Positions 56,297 to 64,000 of a stretch of DNA of 64,000 nt are shown here, in pieces. Origin of the DNA: Pollenia angustigena (taxonomy: Eukaryota > Arthropoda > Insecta > Diptera > Polleniidae); the NCBI GenBank assembly GCA_930367215.1, contig OV884056.1:123068053-123132052 (forward strand), in the 5' to 3' direction. The notes below the pieces were generated by a model, which saw only the letters and a list, made by a program, of their open reading frames with translations, was not told where the DNA came from and did no database searches. Made by a program: the position numbers and the translations under genes. Each line of letters begins with the position of its first letter. The stretch's first letter is position 1.

Positions 56297-57952
56297 TTAC
56301 ATTAATCTAGGTAGAGCAACGGTTGCGGGTAAGTAGTTTGAAGATATAATGCACAGCTTCCTAAATATGTAAACAACTGCAAATATAATAACACAGATTA
56401 TTAATATTGTTGTAATGCTGATACCATAATGTGTCAGATGATGAAAGTCGAGTTGTGTAGTTAATCCAAATAAACTGGTTGCCGTTGGGATGTCCGGAAT
56501 TTTGTATATTTCCATTTCACCAGCAATCTTAACGTGAGCAATCGCTGGTATGAATTTCGAGATGTTAATAGTTGGGAAAACATAGCTTACTTCTGAATAA
56601 TATACATCATAAGCCCAAAGATTTACTTCGGCTGAATCGAGTTGACATTCAGCATTCAATTTTAATATACCAGCACCTTTTATTATGATCGGATGGATTT
56701 TATCGTGACATATTACATCTGCTGACGTATCTTCCTTAACAGAAAATACCCAAGAGTTTGCTGTGTGCATCTGTTGCCAATAGTTCTTAAATCTTTTTAT
56801 CTCTATTTTGCAACTATTAGGAATACTATTCGTCTTTAAGAAGAGTTCCATCTCGCAACTAGTTGTACCTCTCGTCTTAAACATTGGATGGATTTGGTGG
56901 CATAGCATCAGCCGATTCATTTTTTGACAATGGCCAAACCCATTATTGTCTAACTTGTAGTATGAATTCTTTCGTTCATCGACAAGAATATATCTGTCGG
57001 TTGTATAAATTTTTATCGATAATCCGTCGTGAAGAATGGGATACGTATAAATTTCATACGCTTGAAGAATCTCATTGTTGATTAAAGGAAGACGTATATT
57101 AAACAGGATGAAATCTTTCGTTGTTCTTGTTGATACCTGAGCCACTCTTTGCATTTCAATAGGACTTTCTGAAGGAAGACGCAAGTTCCGACTTATCTTT
57201 GTCTTGATGATTTCAATTGTTTGCTTAAACTTCTTTACAGGCAGTATCCAGTGAACGAAGTTGCCTTTCAAATTTAAAAGAACTTCAATTATGTCTTCTT
57301 GTATTTGCTCAAATATTTCCACCGATGTCAAAATGTTTGTTATTACTCTAATTCGTGCTGCTTCGTCTTTCGTCTCATGTATTTCGGACTCTAATGACTT
57401 TATGGACTCGCTCAGCTTTACAATATTTTTAAAAACAACCTTATTTTCTTTTTTTATAACATCCAATGTCATATCTTGAACAGATGAAATATTTTGAATG
57501 ACGTTCAGTATCTTCAGATTATCTTCAGAGCCTTGTTTTAATTTTCGTGACATTTCATCGGCATGTTCTTCATCCATCAAACCGAATAATGCATGCTGTA
57601 TACTTCCCACGAATGGCAAAAGAGATCGTGTTTTACGTCTTGGAACTGAAGACATTATTAATTCATGCCTGTTCAACACCCGATCATACATAGTATGTTC
57701 TGCTGATGATGAAAATATTTGCTTCGTTTTTCTTAAATTGTCAAGTGTACTTTTCGCTTCGTCTAGGAATGATTTGGCTTCTATATAATCCGATATGTTG
57801 ACATGTACTAAAATATTCCACGAGCTTGTTGATAACCCCACCGTTTCTACCTTTTCAAAAAATATACCTGTCTTATTACTAAATTCTTTTATATCAAATT
57901 GAGCATTAATCGGATTAAGTATGGATAGTAATGATAACAAAACCAATAACAT
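56297..57952 (-). CDS. Envelope-like fusion glycoprotein (F/errantivirus Env type), intact ORF
   Basis: 551 codons from the ATG at 57952. A signal peptide (MLLVLLSLLSILNPINAQ) starts it. A basic RRKTR site follows at Env residues 105-109, with a hydrophobic glycine-containing stretch next (SLLPFVGSIQHALFGLMDEE), which looks like a furin-type cleavage site plus fusion peptide. Helical repeats (KLSESIKSLESEIHETKDEA) suit a class I fusion protein. Cysteines are concentrated in the last half, a transmembrane segment lies at Env residues about 511-530 (ISITTILIICVIIFAVVYIF), and the tail is 21 residues. The layout fits baculovirus F and insect retrovirus Env families; homology is inferred from layout and motifs only. 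No stop or frameshift was seen. Confidence 0.8.
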   Translation of the reverse strand: MLLVLLSLLSILNPINAQFDIKEFSNKTGIFFEKVETVGLSTSSWNILVHVNISDYIEAKSFLDEAKSTLDNLRKTKQIFSSSAEHTMYDRVLNRHELIMSSVPRRKTRSLLPFVGSIQHALFGLMDEEHADEMSRKLKQGSEDNLKILNVIQNISSVQDMTLDVIKKENKVVFKNIVKLSESIKSLESEIHETKDEAARIRVITNILTSVEIFEQIQEDIIEVLLNLKGNFVHWILPVKKFKQTIEIIKTKISRNLRLPSESPIEMQRVAQVSTRTTKDFILFNIRLPLINNEILQAYEIYTYPILHDGLSIKIYTTDRYILVDERKNSYYKLDNNGFGHCQKMNRLMLCHQIHPMFKTRGTTSCEMELFLKTNSIPNSCKIEIKRFKNYWQQMHTANSWVFSVKEDTSADVICHDKIHPIIIKGAGILKLNAECQLDSAEVNLWAYDVYYSEVSYVFPTINISKFIPAIAHVKIAGEMEIYKIPDIPTATSLFGLTTQLDFHHLTHYGISITTILIICVIIFAVVYIFRKLCIISSNYLPATVALPRLM

Positions 57953-58816
57953 ATTTTTATTTTTCAATCTTTTAGTGACGTTATTGCTACGGGTATTATA
58001 ATTAATATCATTATTACTACAAATTCTTTTAGTTTTGCTCTTAGTTTTATTACCTAAATGTGAATACTTTGCATTTTCTTCTTTTTTTATTAACGTAATA
58101 ACTTTTTCAATGTCGTCTTCGACATCATCAGCGGGAAAAGGACAAACATTGTGAATTGACCTTTTGGTCTCCCCATTGCTGGTCCTTACATCCACCATTC
58201 TACATAAACCATCCGATCCTAATATGGTTCGGATGATCCTCCCCCGCCTCCAGCTCATTGGAGGAATGTTGTCCTCTTTTAGTAGAACTAATGTTCCCGG
58301 TTTTAGATTTTCTACAGGTTTTTTCCATTTGTACCTTTTTTGTAATTCGGATAAGTATTCTAATGACCACCGACTCCAGAATTCTTCCATATTGGATTGC
58401 ACTGATTTCCAATGCTCTCGTATATTATGATAGCACTGATTATTTAATGAATCATTAAAAGTGGTCAATGATTCACCAATTAGAAAGTGTCCTGGAGTTA
58501 AGACATGCAAGTCATTAGGATCATCGGACAAAGGGGTCAACGGTCGTGAATTTAAAATTGCTTCTATTTGTGTCATAAGAGTATTTAATTCCTCGTACGT
58601 CATTGTGCCCTCTGTTACTGTATAAAAATGTTTTTTGACCGACTTTACGACGGCTTCAATTAACAATTTAACAATACTATCTTTGTTAGGTAGAACAATT
58701 GGATGTTTAGCTTCAAATGTTAAGGAACTGTGTTCTAACCTACCTCCTACTCTGATCAGTTCCTGATTGTCCAAAAAGGGGCATAATGTTGTAAGTTTTG
58801 ATGATTTTGGAAGCAT
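56297..58816 (-). CDS. BEL/Pao integrase C-terminus fused in frame to envelope-like protein
   Basis: One open frame of 839 codons. Residues 1-52 are the pre-integrase region (CPFLDNQELIRVGGRLEHSS, then KHPIVLPNKDS). At residue 53-55 the sequence jumps to AVVKSVKKHFYTV, which normally lies at the end of the integrase core. The zinc domain and first two catalytic Asp residues are therefore absent with the frame kept. Residues 72-228 carry TYEELNTLMTQIEAILNSRP, LTPGHFLIG and the integrase C-terminal domain (PGTLVLLKEDN, SWRRGRI). The envelope part begins at residue 289. The frame is also open upstream to 59011, so the true limit is the TAA at 59012-59014. In an intact element the protein would be cut or spliced to give Env. 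Confidence 0.85.
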   Translation of the reverse strand: MLPKSSKLTTLCPFLDNQELIRVGGRLEHSSLTFEAKHPIVLPNKDSIVKLLIEAVVKSVKKHFYTVTEGTMTYEELNTLMTQIEAILNSRPLTPLSDDPNDLHVLTPGHFLIGESLTTFNDSLNNQCYHNIREHWKSVQSNMEEFWSRWSLEYLSELQKRYKWKKPVENLKPGTLVLLKEDNIPPMSWRRGRIIRTILGSDGLCRMVDVRTSNGETKRSIHNVCPFPADDVEDDIEKVITLIKKEENAKYSHLGNKTKSKTKRICSNNDINYNTRSNNVTKRLKNKNMLLVLLSLLSILNPINAQFDIKEFSNKTGIFFEKVETVGLSTSSWNILVHVNISDYIEAKSFLDEAKSTLDNLRKTKQIFSSSAEHTMYDRVLNRHELIMSSVPRRKTRSLLPFVGSIQHALFGLMDEEHADEMSRKLKQGSEDNLKILNVIQNISSVQDMTLDVIKKENKVVFKNIVKLSESIKSLESEIHETKDEAARIRVITNILTSVEIFEQIQEDIIEVLLNLKGNFVHWILPVKKFKQTIEIIKTKISRNLRLPSESPIEMQRVAQVSTRTTKDFILFNIRLPLINNEILQAYEIYTYPILHDGLSIKIYTTDRYILVDERKNSYYKLDNNGFGHCQKMNRLMLCHQIHPMFKTRGTTSCEMELFLKTNSIPNSCKIEIKRFKNYWQQMHTANSWVFSVKEDTSADVICHDKIHPIIIKGAGILKLNAECQLDSAEVNLWAYDVYYSEVSYVFPTINISKFIPAIAHVKIAGEMEIYKIPDIPTATSLFGLTTQLDFHHLTHYGISITTILIICVIIFAVVYIFRKLCIISSNYLPATVALPRLM

Positions 58817-59011
58817 CTTTTTACGTTTTAATATAATTAATTCTTCTTCAAAGTGTTCCTTTTGTATATTTTTTGAAATTAACTTTAATGCTTCTTTTCT
58901 GAAAAATAAAAATGGTTTAGATTTTTGTTTTTTACTTAAATGTATGAACTTTAAAATATATGCTAAACTATTTTGAAGAAAGTTAAATTTGTTCCTATGA
59001 TTAATTGTGCT
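58817..59011 (-). pseudogene. BEL/Pao pol, segment between RNase H and integrase
   Basis: It continues in the same frame after the TAA: STINHRNKFNFLQNSLAYIL and KALKLISKNIQKEHFEEE-like sequence, leading without interruption into MLPKSSKL. This is the usual BEL linker before the integrase zinc region. It shows that a single nonsense codon, not a frameshift, separates it from RNase H. Confidence 0.75.
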
Positions 59012-60568
59012 TTATAAAGATTCGACTTTTTTTACCAGCAAAACATTAACTTTTCTTTTTTGTTCTGGAATTTTTGGTTCCAAAATAAAAGAGGAGTAAT
59101 ACGTCTCGCTTTTTTGTAAAAATTTTCGACCTTTAAACCAAAATTCATTTTGAATTAATTCTTTTGCCATTAGTCCTCTAGATATAAGGTCCGCTGGATT
59201 TTCTTCCGATTTTACATGTCTCCAATATTCTATATTAGTATTAGATTGTATGAAATTAATTCTGTTAGATACAAACAATTGCAAATTTGCCGGATTCAAC
59301 TTTAACCAGCTTAATACAATGGAAGAATCAGTGTAAAAGAAAATGTTTTTAAACTCAATTTTAAGACTCTCTATTACTACTTTCATCAACTCTGTTAGTA
59401 ATACACTGGCACATAATTCCAACCGTGGAAGTGTAATCAATTTAATTGGAGCAACTCTTGATTTTGATGCTACCAAATTTGCATGTATATTTCCATGGAT
59501 GTCTATTGACCTTATATAAATGGCTGCACCATATGCTTTCATTGATGCATCACTAAAGCCATGTAATTCTACAAGTGTTGGATTTACACTAACAAAATGT
59601 CTAGGTATTGTTATTTCATTTAAATATTTAAAATTATTTTTTATCTTTTCCCATTTGTGACTAATTTCTTTTGGTACTTTTTCATCCCAATTTATTTTTA
59701 ATTTCCATAATTCTTGCATCAGTATTTTTGTACTCACTACGACAGGTCCAACTAATCCTAGCGGATCAAATAATCTAGAAATTTCTGACAGTATTGTTCT
59801 TTTTGAAATGGTTTCGCCAGCCTCCCATTTACAGTTTAGGCTTAGTTCGTCGGCGTTCGGATTCCATATAACACCTAGAGTTTTAACAAAATTTGAACCT
59901 TCTGATTTAATATTAAGACTTTCTACTATATGGTCTTCATTTACTCCATTTAATAAAGACATATCATTTGCACACCATTTTCTTAAAGGCATACCAAACT
60001 CTAACAAAATGTTGTTTATATTTTTTCTAAGTATTGTAACCTTTTCTAATGAATCTCCTCCGGTCATTAAATCATCCATATAAAAATCATTTTTTATGAT
60101 TGCAGATTCATCCGGAAATTGATTTGTTTTCCAATCTGCAATTTTTTGAAGGCATTTTACTGCCAAATATGGGGCCGATGTCGTACCATAAGTTACAGTT
60201 TTGAGGGCGTATGTTTTTAATTCCTCTGTTGGATTAAAGCGCCAGAATATTAACTGATATTTTATATCATTCTCTGATACCCAAATCTGCCTGTACATTT
60301 TTTCTATATCGGCTGAAAAAACATAACGATGTTTTCTAAATCTCAGAAGAATATTAAATAGGTTTTCCTGAAGTTTAGGACCTGTGTGCATAATATCGTT
60401 CAATGATATATTTGTTGTAGTTTTGCATGATGCATCAAGCACAACTCTCAACTTTGTAGTTGTACTTTCAGGCCTAATAACACAATGATGTGGTACATAA
60501 TACACGTTATTTCTTAAATTATTAATGTTTATTAACTTCATATGCCCCATTTCCAAATATTGTAACAT
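59012..60568 (-). pseudogene. BEL/Pao reverse transcriptase and RNase H
   Basis: 518 open codons: YYVPHHCVIRPESTTTKLRV, VLDASCKTTTNISLNDIMHT and FSADIEKMYRQIWVSEND (RT first Asp). FYMDDLMTGG carries the catalytic pair, and RWCANDMS-like sequence and the RLFDPLGLVGPV block follow. RNase H has VELHGFSDASMKAYGAAIYI, LPRLELCASVLLTELM and FYTDSSIVLSWL (catalytic Asp). It ends ADLISRGLM and then the TAA. All catalytic residues I can place are present. Confidence 0.9.
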
Positions 60569-60575
60569 AAACTCC

Positions 60576-61217
60576 TTATATTGTTGACCTATTTCCGGAT
60601 TTTTGCTTAATTTTCTTTCTAGAGAAAAAAAATCTTTTTTTAGCTACAAAGTCAGAATTGCCCAATTTGCTAATATGGTCTTTAAAAGGTATTGCTACTT
60701 GAAATTTACCATCTGCCAATCTCTTAATATTCTGATCGAATAATTTTTCGCACTTATCTTCCATGACTGTTAAATGATTTATTTTTGGTACTTCTTCTAG
60801 TTCCCAAAATTTTTCCAATATACCTTCGCATGTTGTGTTTACCGTAACTTTAGTATTTTCACTAATCCCATCTAACTTTGTCATACTGTAGGCTACCCAA
60901 CCTAATTTTGTATTCTGTAATTTTGTTTTTGTTGTTTTATCTTGTATTTTCCCATTGCATATGAGATCAAATACAAATTCGTTTGAAAGAAGTAAATCAA
61001 CTCTTCTTGGTAAATTGTATTGAGGATCTGCTAACTTAGTATAGGCAGGAAAATTTCCTGCTAACATCTTAGAACTTGGTACATCAGACACAATCTTATT
61101 CATTACCACAGCATTTAAGAAAGTTTTATATTCAGATACCTTTGACTTTATGTTTATGCCAATTTGTTCCTGTACCGATGCTTTTTTCATTTGTAATCCC
61201 TCTATTTTTTTATTTAT
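60576..61217 (-). pseudogene. BEL/Pao protease-RT connecting domain (A17-like)
   Basis: It starts after an in-frame TAG (61218-61220). ILL-type text PRRVDLLLSNEFVFDLICNG, KLQNTKLGWVAYSM and FWELEEVPKIN are the conserved block between BEL protease and RT. It ends in a frameshift at the long A/T run near 60580-60640 (KKRFFFSRKK), after which RT is read in another frame. Confidence 0.85.
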
Positions 61218-61499
61218 CTAAATAATATCAGGTAATTTTAATTTGTTTTTAAATTCTTTTGTAATTATATTTAGCTGAGAACCATTATCTAATAATACGC
61301 GACAGTCTATCCATTTATTATCTCCCGTTTTAACTTGAACAATTGCTGTAGATAAGAATACGTAATCATTATTATTATCTTCATTATCACTGTTTACCAA
61401 TACCGTTTTCTGTTGGAATTTTTCTTCATGGAGAAAAGTGTTATGGTCATGTTTGCATATTCTGCAATTGAAGTTAGTAGAGCATTTTTTTTTTAACAT
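61218..61499 (-). pseudogene. BEL/Pao aspartic protease (DUF1758-like)
   Basis: CSTNFNCRICKHDHNTFLHE is a second cysteine-rich knuckle. VFLSTAIVQVKTGDNKWIDC and RVLLDNGSQLNIIT follow, with DNGS at the active-site position (DTGS/DSGS in most). It overlaps the gag end by 26 bases in another frame because of a poly-T slip at 61484-61494. Confidence 0.8.
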
Positions 61500-62888
61500 G
61501 ACCTGAGGAAAGACATTTCTGACATACTTTAAAATCTTTTACCTTCTCCAATCTATCTTTAACGGATAAATGTCTAAATTTGGAACATCTAAATAAATTA
61601 TGATTTATAGAGCATCCCAAAAAGCATTTCATGTTAGTTGGCCCAAATTCCTCTTTCTGTTCTTCTTGCTTACTAGAATATTGAAATTCTTTTCTGTTAA
61701 TTTCCCAAAAATTATTTGTTTCATGATCCCATTTTGTAAATTGCTGACATGCATCTAGAGAATATTGAATTTGTTGCAAAAATTCAATCAATTGGTCTAC
61801 CTTTGGCAATTCTCTAGATGCGCCCAAAAACTGCTCAAATTGGATTCTCATTTGATAATCCAATTTTCTTTGCAATATAAAACAGATTAAGGATTGATAC
61901 ATTTCCGCTGGATCAATTTTCACTACATTTAATGCTTGCAAACTTTCGTTTATTATATCTATAAAATTTCCCACACTTTTAGAATTAAACTTTACTGAAG
62001 GAGCGTCAAGAATAGATTTAAAATAAATTGAGGTAGTAGCTCTATTATTCGAATAATATTTTTCTAAAATATTCCAAGCTATATCAAAATTTTCTTCTCT
62101 GGAGGGTAACTTAGCTATTTTCTTTATTGCCTCACCATCTTTTGTGTTTTTGAAATTGGTTGATTCATTATTAATTGTTCAAACAATTCTTTAAATGTAT
62201 CCCATTCCGTAGTTTTTCCATCAAATTGTGGTAGGTCAATTGATGGCAAAGTAAATGGAAGGGATTTAAAACTTATTCCAATATTTGAAATCTCCTGATA
62301 TGAATCACGTAATGAGTAGAATACCTCAGTCAACTCATCATCAGGAAATTCTCCAATATATTGGAAGAACACTTTTTCTGCAATTTCAACTTTATCTTTT
62401 TACATTTGAAATTGTCTATATTCACTTCTACCTCATCTAAAATATACTGAAATTGCCGTTTCAAACCAGCATGTTTTTTCCTTTCATACTCTAGCTTTAC
62501 AGCAAAATTTTTCATTTCCTTCCTGAGGTAAAAAATTTTTAGCCTGTATATTAGAAATAGAAGCTTGTTGTTGCCGCATTTCTTGCTGCTCTATTCTTTC
62601 TTTAGCAGTTTGATTTTCAAAATTTTCTGAAATTTCCTGCACCTTCTTCACAAAGTCTGTTTTAAAATAATTATTCTTTTCCATTGTTGCGGAAGGTGGT
62701 CGGAGCTCTTTATCATTTTTATTAAATTCTGCAACTGAATTTTTAAATGACTCTCTTATATTTGTTACTTCAATTTTTACTTCCTGCTCATTAACATTGC
62801 CCTGAGCCAAAGCACTCAGAGCATTGTAAAGGCCTGAAATTTTCTGCCCTAATTTCTCCTGATATAGGATAATTTCGATAGGATTCAT
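61474..62888 (-). pseudogene. BEL/Pao Gag, frame-broken
   Basis: It starts MNPIEIILYQEKLGQKISGL. A coiled-coil rich N-terminal half (to 62484) is followed by LPSIDLPQFDGKTTEWDTFK at about 62230, the DUF1759 Gag signature. LICFILQRKLDYQMRIQFEQ and the first knuckle CQKCLSSGHVKKK complete it. At least three frame changes (near 62500, 62370 and 62150) plus the poly-T slip break it. The A-rich runs at 62940-63000 lie in its 5' leader. Confidence 0.8.
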
Positions 62889-63055
62889 TATTCAATTGCC
62901 TACTTATTTTCGACTTTTATTCTTTTCACAACAATTTAAAAAAAAAAATTTTCCCGAAATAAAAAATATAATTTGAAAAAAAAAAAAAAAAAAAAAAAGA
63001 AAAAAAACAATTGCCAAAAGCCAAATAAAAACAAATTTTTTTTTTTTTGAAAACC

Positions 63056-63073
63056 ATCACGTCGGGGTCACCA
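63056..63073 (-). promoter_or_regulatory. Primer-binding site, tRNA-Trp
   Basis: On the minus strand, TGGTGACCCCGACGTGAT lies three bases after the 5' LTR. From memory this is the exact complement of the last 18 bases of animal tRNA-Trp including CCA. Confidence 0.75.
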
Positions 63074-63076
63074 AAA

Positions 63077-63498
63077 TGTTAAGTTCCGCAGGAATATAAT
63101 TTGTACACACACTCTTCGTTGAAGTATAAAATAGAACTCAATTTATTTACTAATATTTTTTCCTTAAATACTTAAATTCTTATTACTAAAACAATATTCC
63201 TACCTACTAGATTTTATAAATTACAATAATACATACATACATGCAGCCTAAATAAACACAAGATTAAACTATCGTTATAAATACATTACTGTTTATTACA
63301 CCAATAGGAGAAAAAACTCTGTTGTTTACAACAGCCAAGGAAAAGGATCGTATGTATCGTATGATCATATGTATGTATTTATTATTATTTAAATGTGCGC
63401 ACCACATGTTGAGCTTAAAGTAACATTCTGGCGACCTTGCAAGATTGTAATCTTATTTATAATGTGTGTACACCAGATCTTACTTTAAAAACTCAACA
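63077..63498 (-). repeat. 5' LTR of the BEL/Pao element
   Basis: 422 bp, nearly identical to the 3' LTR. It is followed on the right by GCCTT and the interrupted Jockey-C endonuclease. Confidence 0.9.
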
Positions 63499-63503
63499 GC
63501 CTT

Positions 63504-64000
63504 GATACAATCTTTCTTGTACTCCGGCATTGGAAAATGTCTGACTTGTTTGTGCACAATTATGGCTGTGCCACCACAAGCCCGTCCGCTCGGATGTTTT
63601 GTGTCGTACGTGAGGTACCCATTTACCCTAAAGCTGTTTTTTGGAGTAATGTGGGTTTCAGATACGAGAAGCACGTCGATTTCGTGCATTTGAAGAAAAT
63701 GTACTACTTCGTGTTTATGTTGGAAGAGCCCGTTTGCGTTCCAGAAACATTTTTTAAACTGGTTCATTTTTTATTTAGTAGAACCTGCAGGAGCATGTTT
63801 TGGTTTCGCATCATTTCCTGAAACATGTTCTGCATGGTGGCCATGATGTTATCTATAATTTGAACTAGATTTTCAATTGAGCCCGATATGTCTGCAGAAG
63901 GTATTTGTGGAGATTTCTTAAGAACATTAGCGTTTTAAGGTTGGTTTGCGTTAGCTTCTTTCGCAGGATTATGTCCGTGGGAGTTTTCTTTTAGGACTTG
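63504..64000 (-). pseudogene. Jockey-C ORF2 start and ORF1 end (runs off the window)
   Basis: MNQFKKCFWNANGLFQHKHE through PMPEYKKDCIKA is the endonuclease N-terminus, joining exactly across the BEL target duplication to 55741. Upstream (63775-64000) is the ORF1 C-terminus, nearly identical to 37642-37875 of Jockey-B. Confidence 0.85.

Larger units (their letters stand above)
55747..63498 (-). mobile_element. BEL/Pao endogenous retrovirus-like element with envelope ORF
   Basis: Two LTRs (55747-56172 and 63077-63498) with TGTTAAG...CTCAACA ends, flanked by the 5-bp duplication GCCTT (55742-55746, 63499-63503). Minus-strand order: primer-binding site, Gag with DUF1759-like and zinc-knuckle parts, BEL-type protease, RT and RNase H, integrase remnant, envelope-like protein. 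BEL/Pao assignment rests on the protease-RT block, the YMDD RT, RNase H HGFSDAS, LTPGHFLIG and the C-terminal integrase-linked domain. It interrupts Jockey-C. Lesions: several frame breaks in gag, a TAG between protease and RT, a frameshift near 60580, a TAA at 59012-59014 and deletion of the integrase core. Confidence 0.9.

Overview
The window is nuclear DNA of an insect, most likely a higher fly (Diptera: Brachycera). The inference rests on the families present: jockey-, CR1/L2-, gypsy- and BEL/Pao-type retroelements, hAT, PIF/Harbinger-like and TA-target MITEs, a Helitron 3' end, and very AT-rich unique DNA. Species cannot be read from the sequence. Almost all of the 64 kb is transposable-element DNA. 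The only credible host coding sequence is one 520-bp exon of an unconventional myosin (4184-4703, + strand). No tRNA, rRNA or CRISPR was seen.

Left part (1-7268): a broken hAT transposase gene with an intron and a solo LTR inside it, two copies of a hairpin-bearing dispersed repeat, the myosin exon, a TA-target MITE (5164-5698) and a non-autonomous hAT element (5861-7095). Middle-left (7269-23860): a Ty3/gypsy relic amplified as three head-to-tail units of about 4.9 kb. Copies 2 and 3 are almost identical; copy 1 carries a 735-bp internal duplication. Copy 3 runs on into the integrase core through a 403-bp DNA-element insertion. Then follow a PIF/Harbinger-like MITE with a jockey 3' end inside it (23865-24948) and a hAT MITE (25538-26150).

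Centre (26830-52560): a nested stack. A minus-strand CR1/L2-like element (CR1-A) is split by a gypsy element with long LTRs (27279-44410, 4-bp target duplication ATGC), by a hAT MITE (45702-46675) and by a nearly complete jockey element (47482-52181, 14-bp target duplication). Inside the gypsy element sit a second CR1-like element (CR1-B), a second jockey element (Jockey-B), two related TA MITEs, and, in its 3' LTR, a hAT element carrying a Helitron helicase fragment. Jockey-B is itself broken by two hAT insertions, one holding a further MITE. The deepest point is five insertions down.

Right part (52561-64000): a gypsy pol relic, a PIF/Harbinger-like MITE, and a BEL/Pao endogenous retrovirus-like element (55747-63498, minus strand) inserted with a 5-bp duplication (GCCTT) into a third jockey copy. 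Its LTRs are nearly identical, its primer-binding site matches the 3' end of tRNA-Trp, and its last long ORF joins the integrase C-terminus in frame to a full-length envelope-like glycoprotein, while the integrase catalytic core has been removed by an in-frame deletion. This element and the tandem gypsy array are the most interesting objects here. All family names come from motif recognition by eye; target duplications and terminal repeats were read directly from the sequence.
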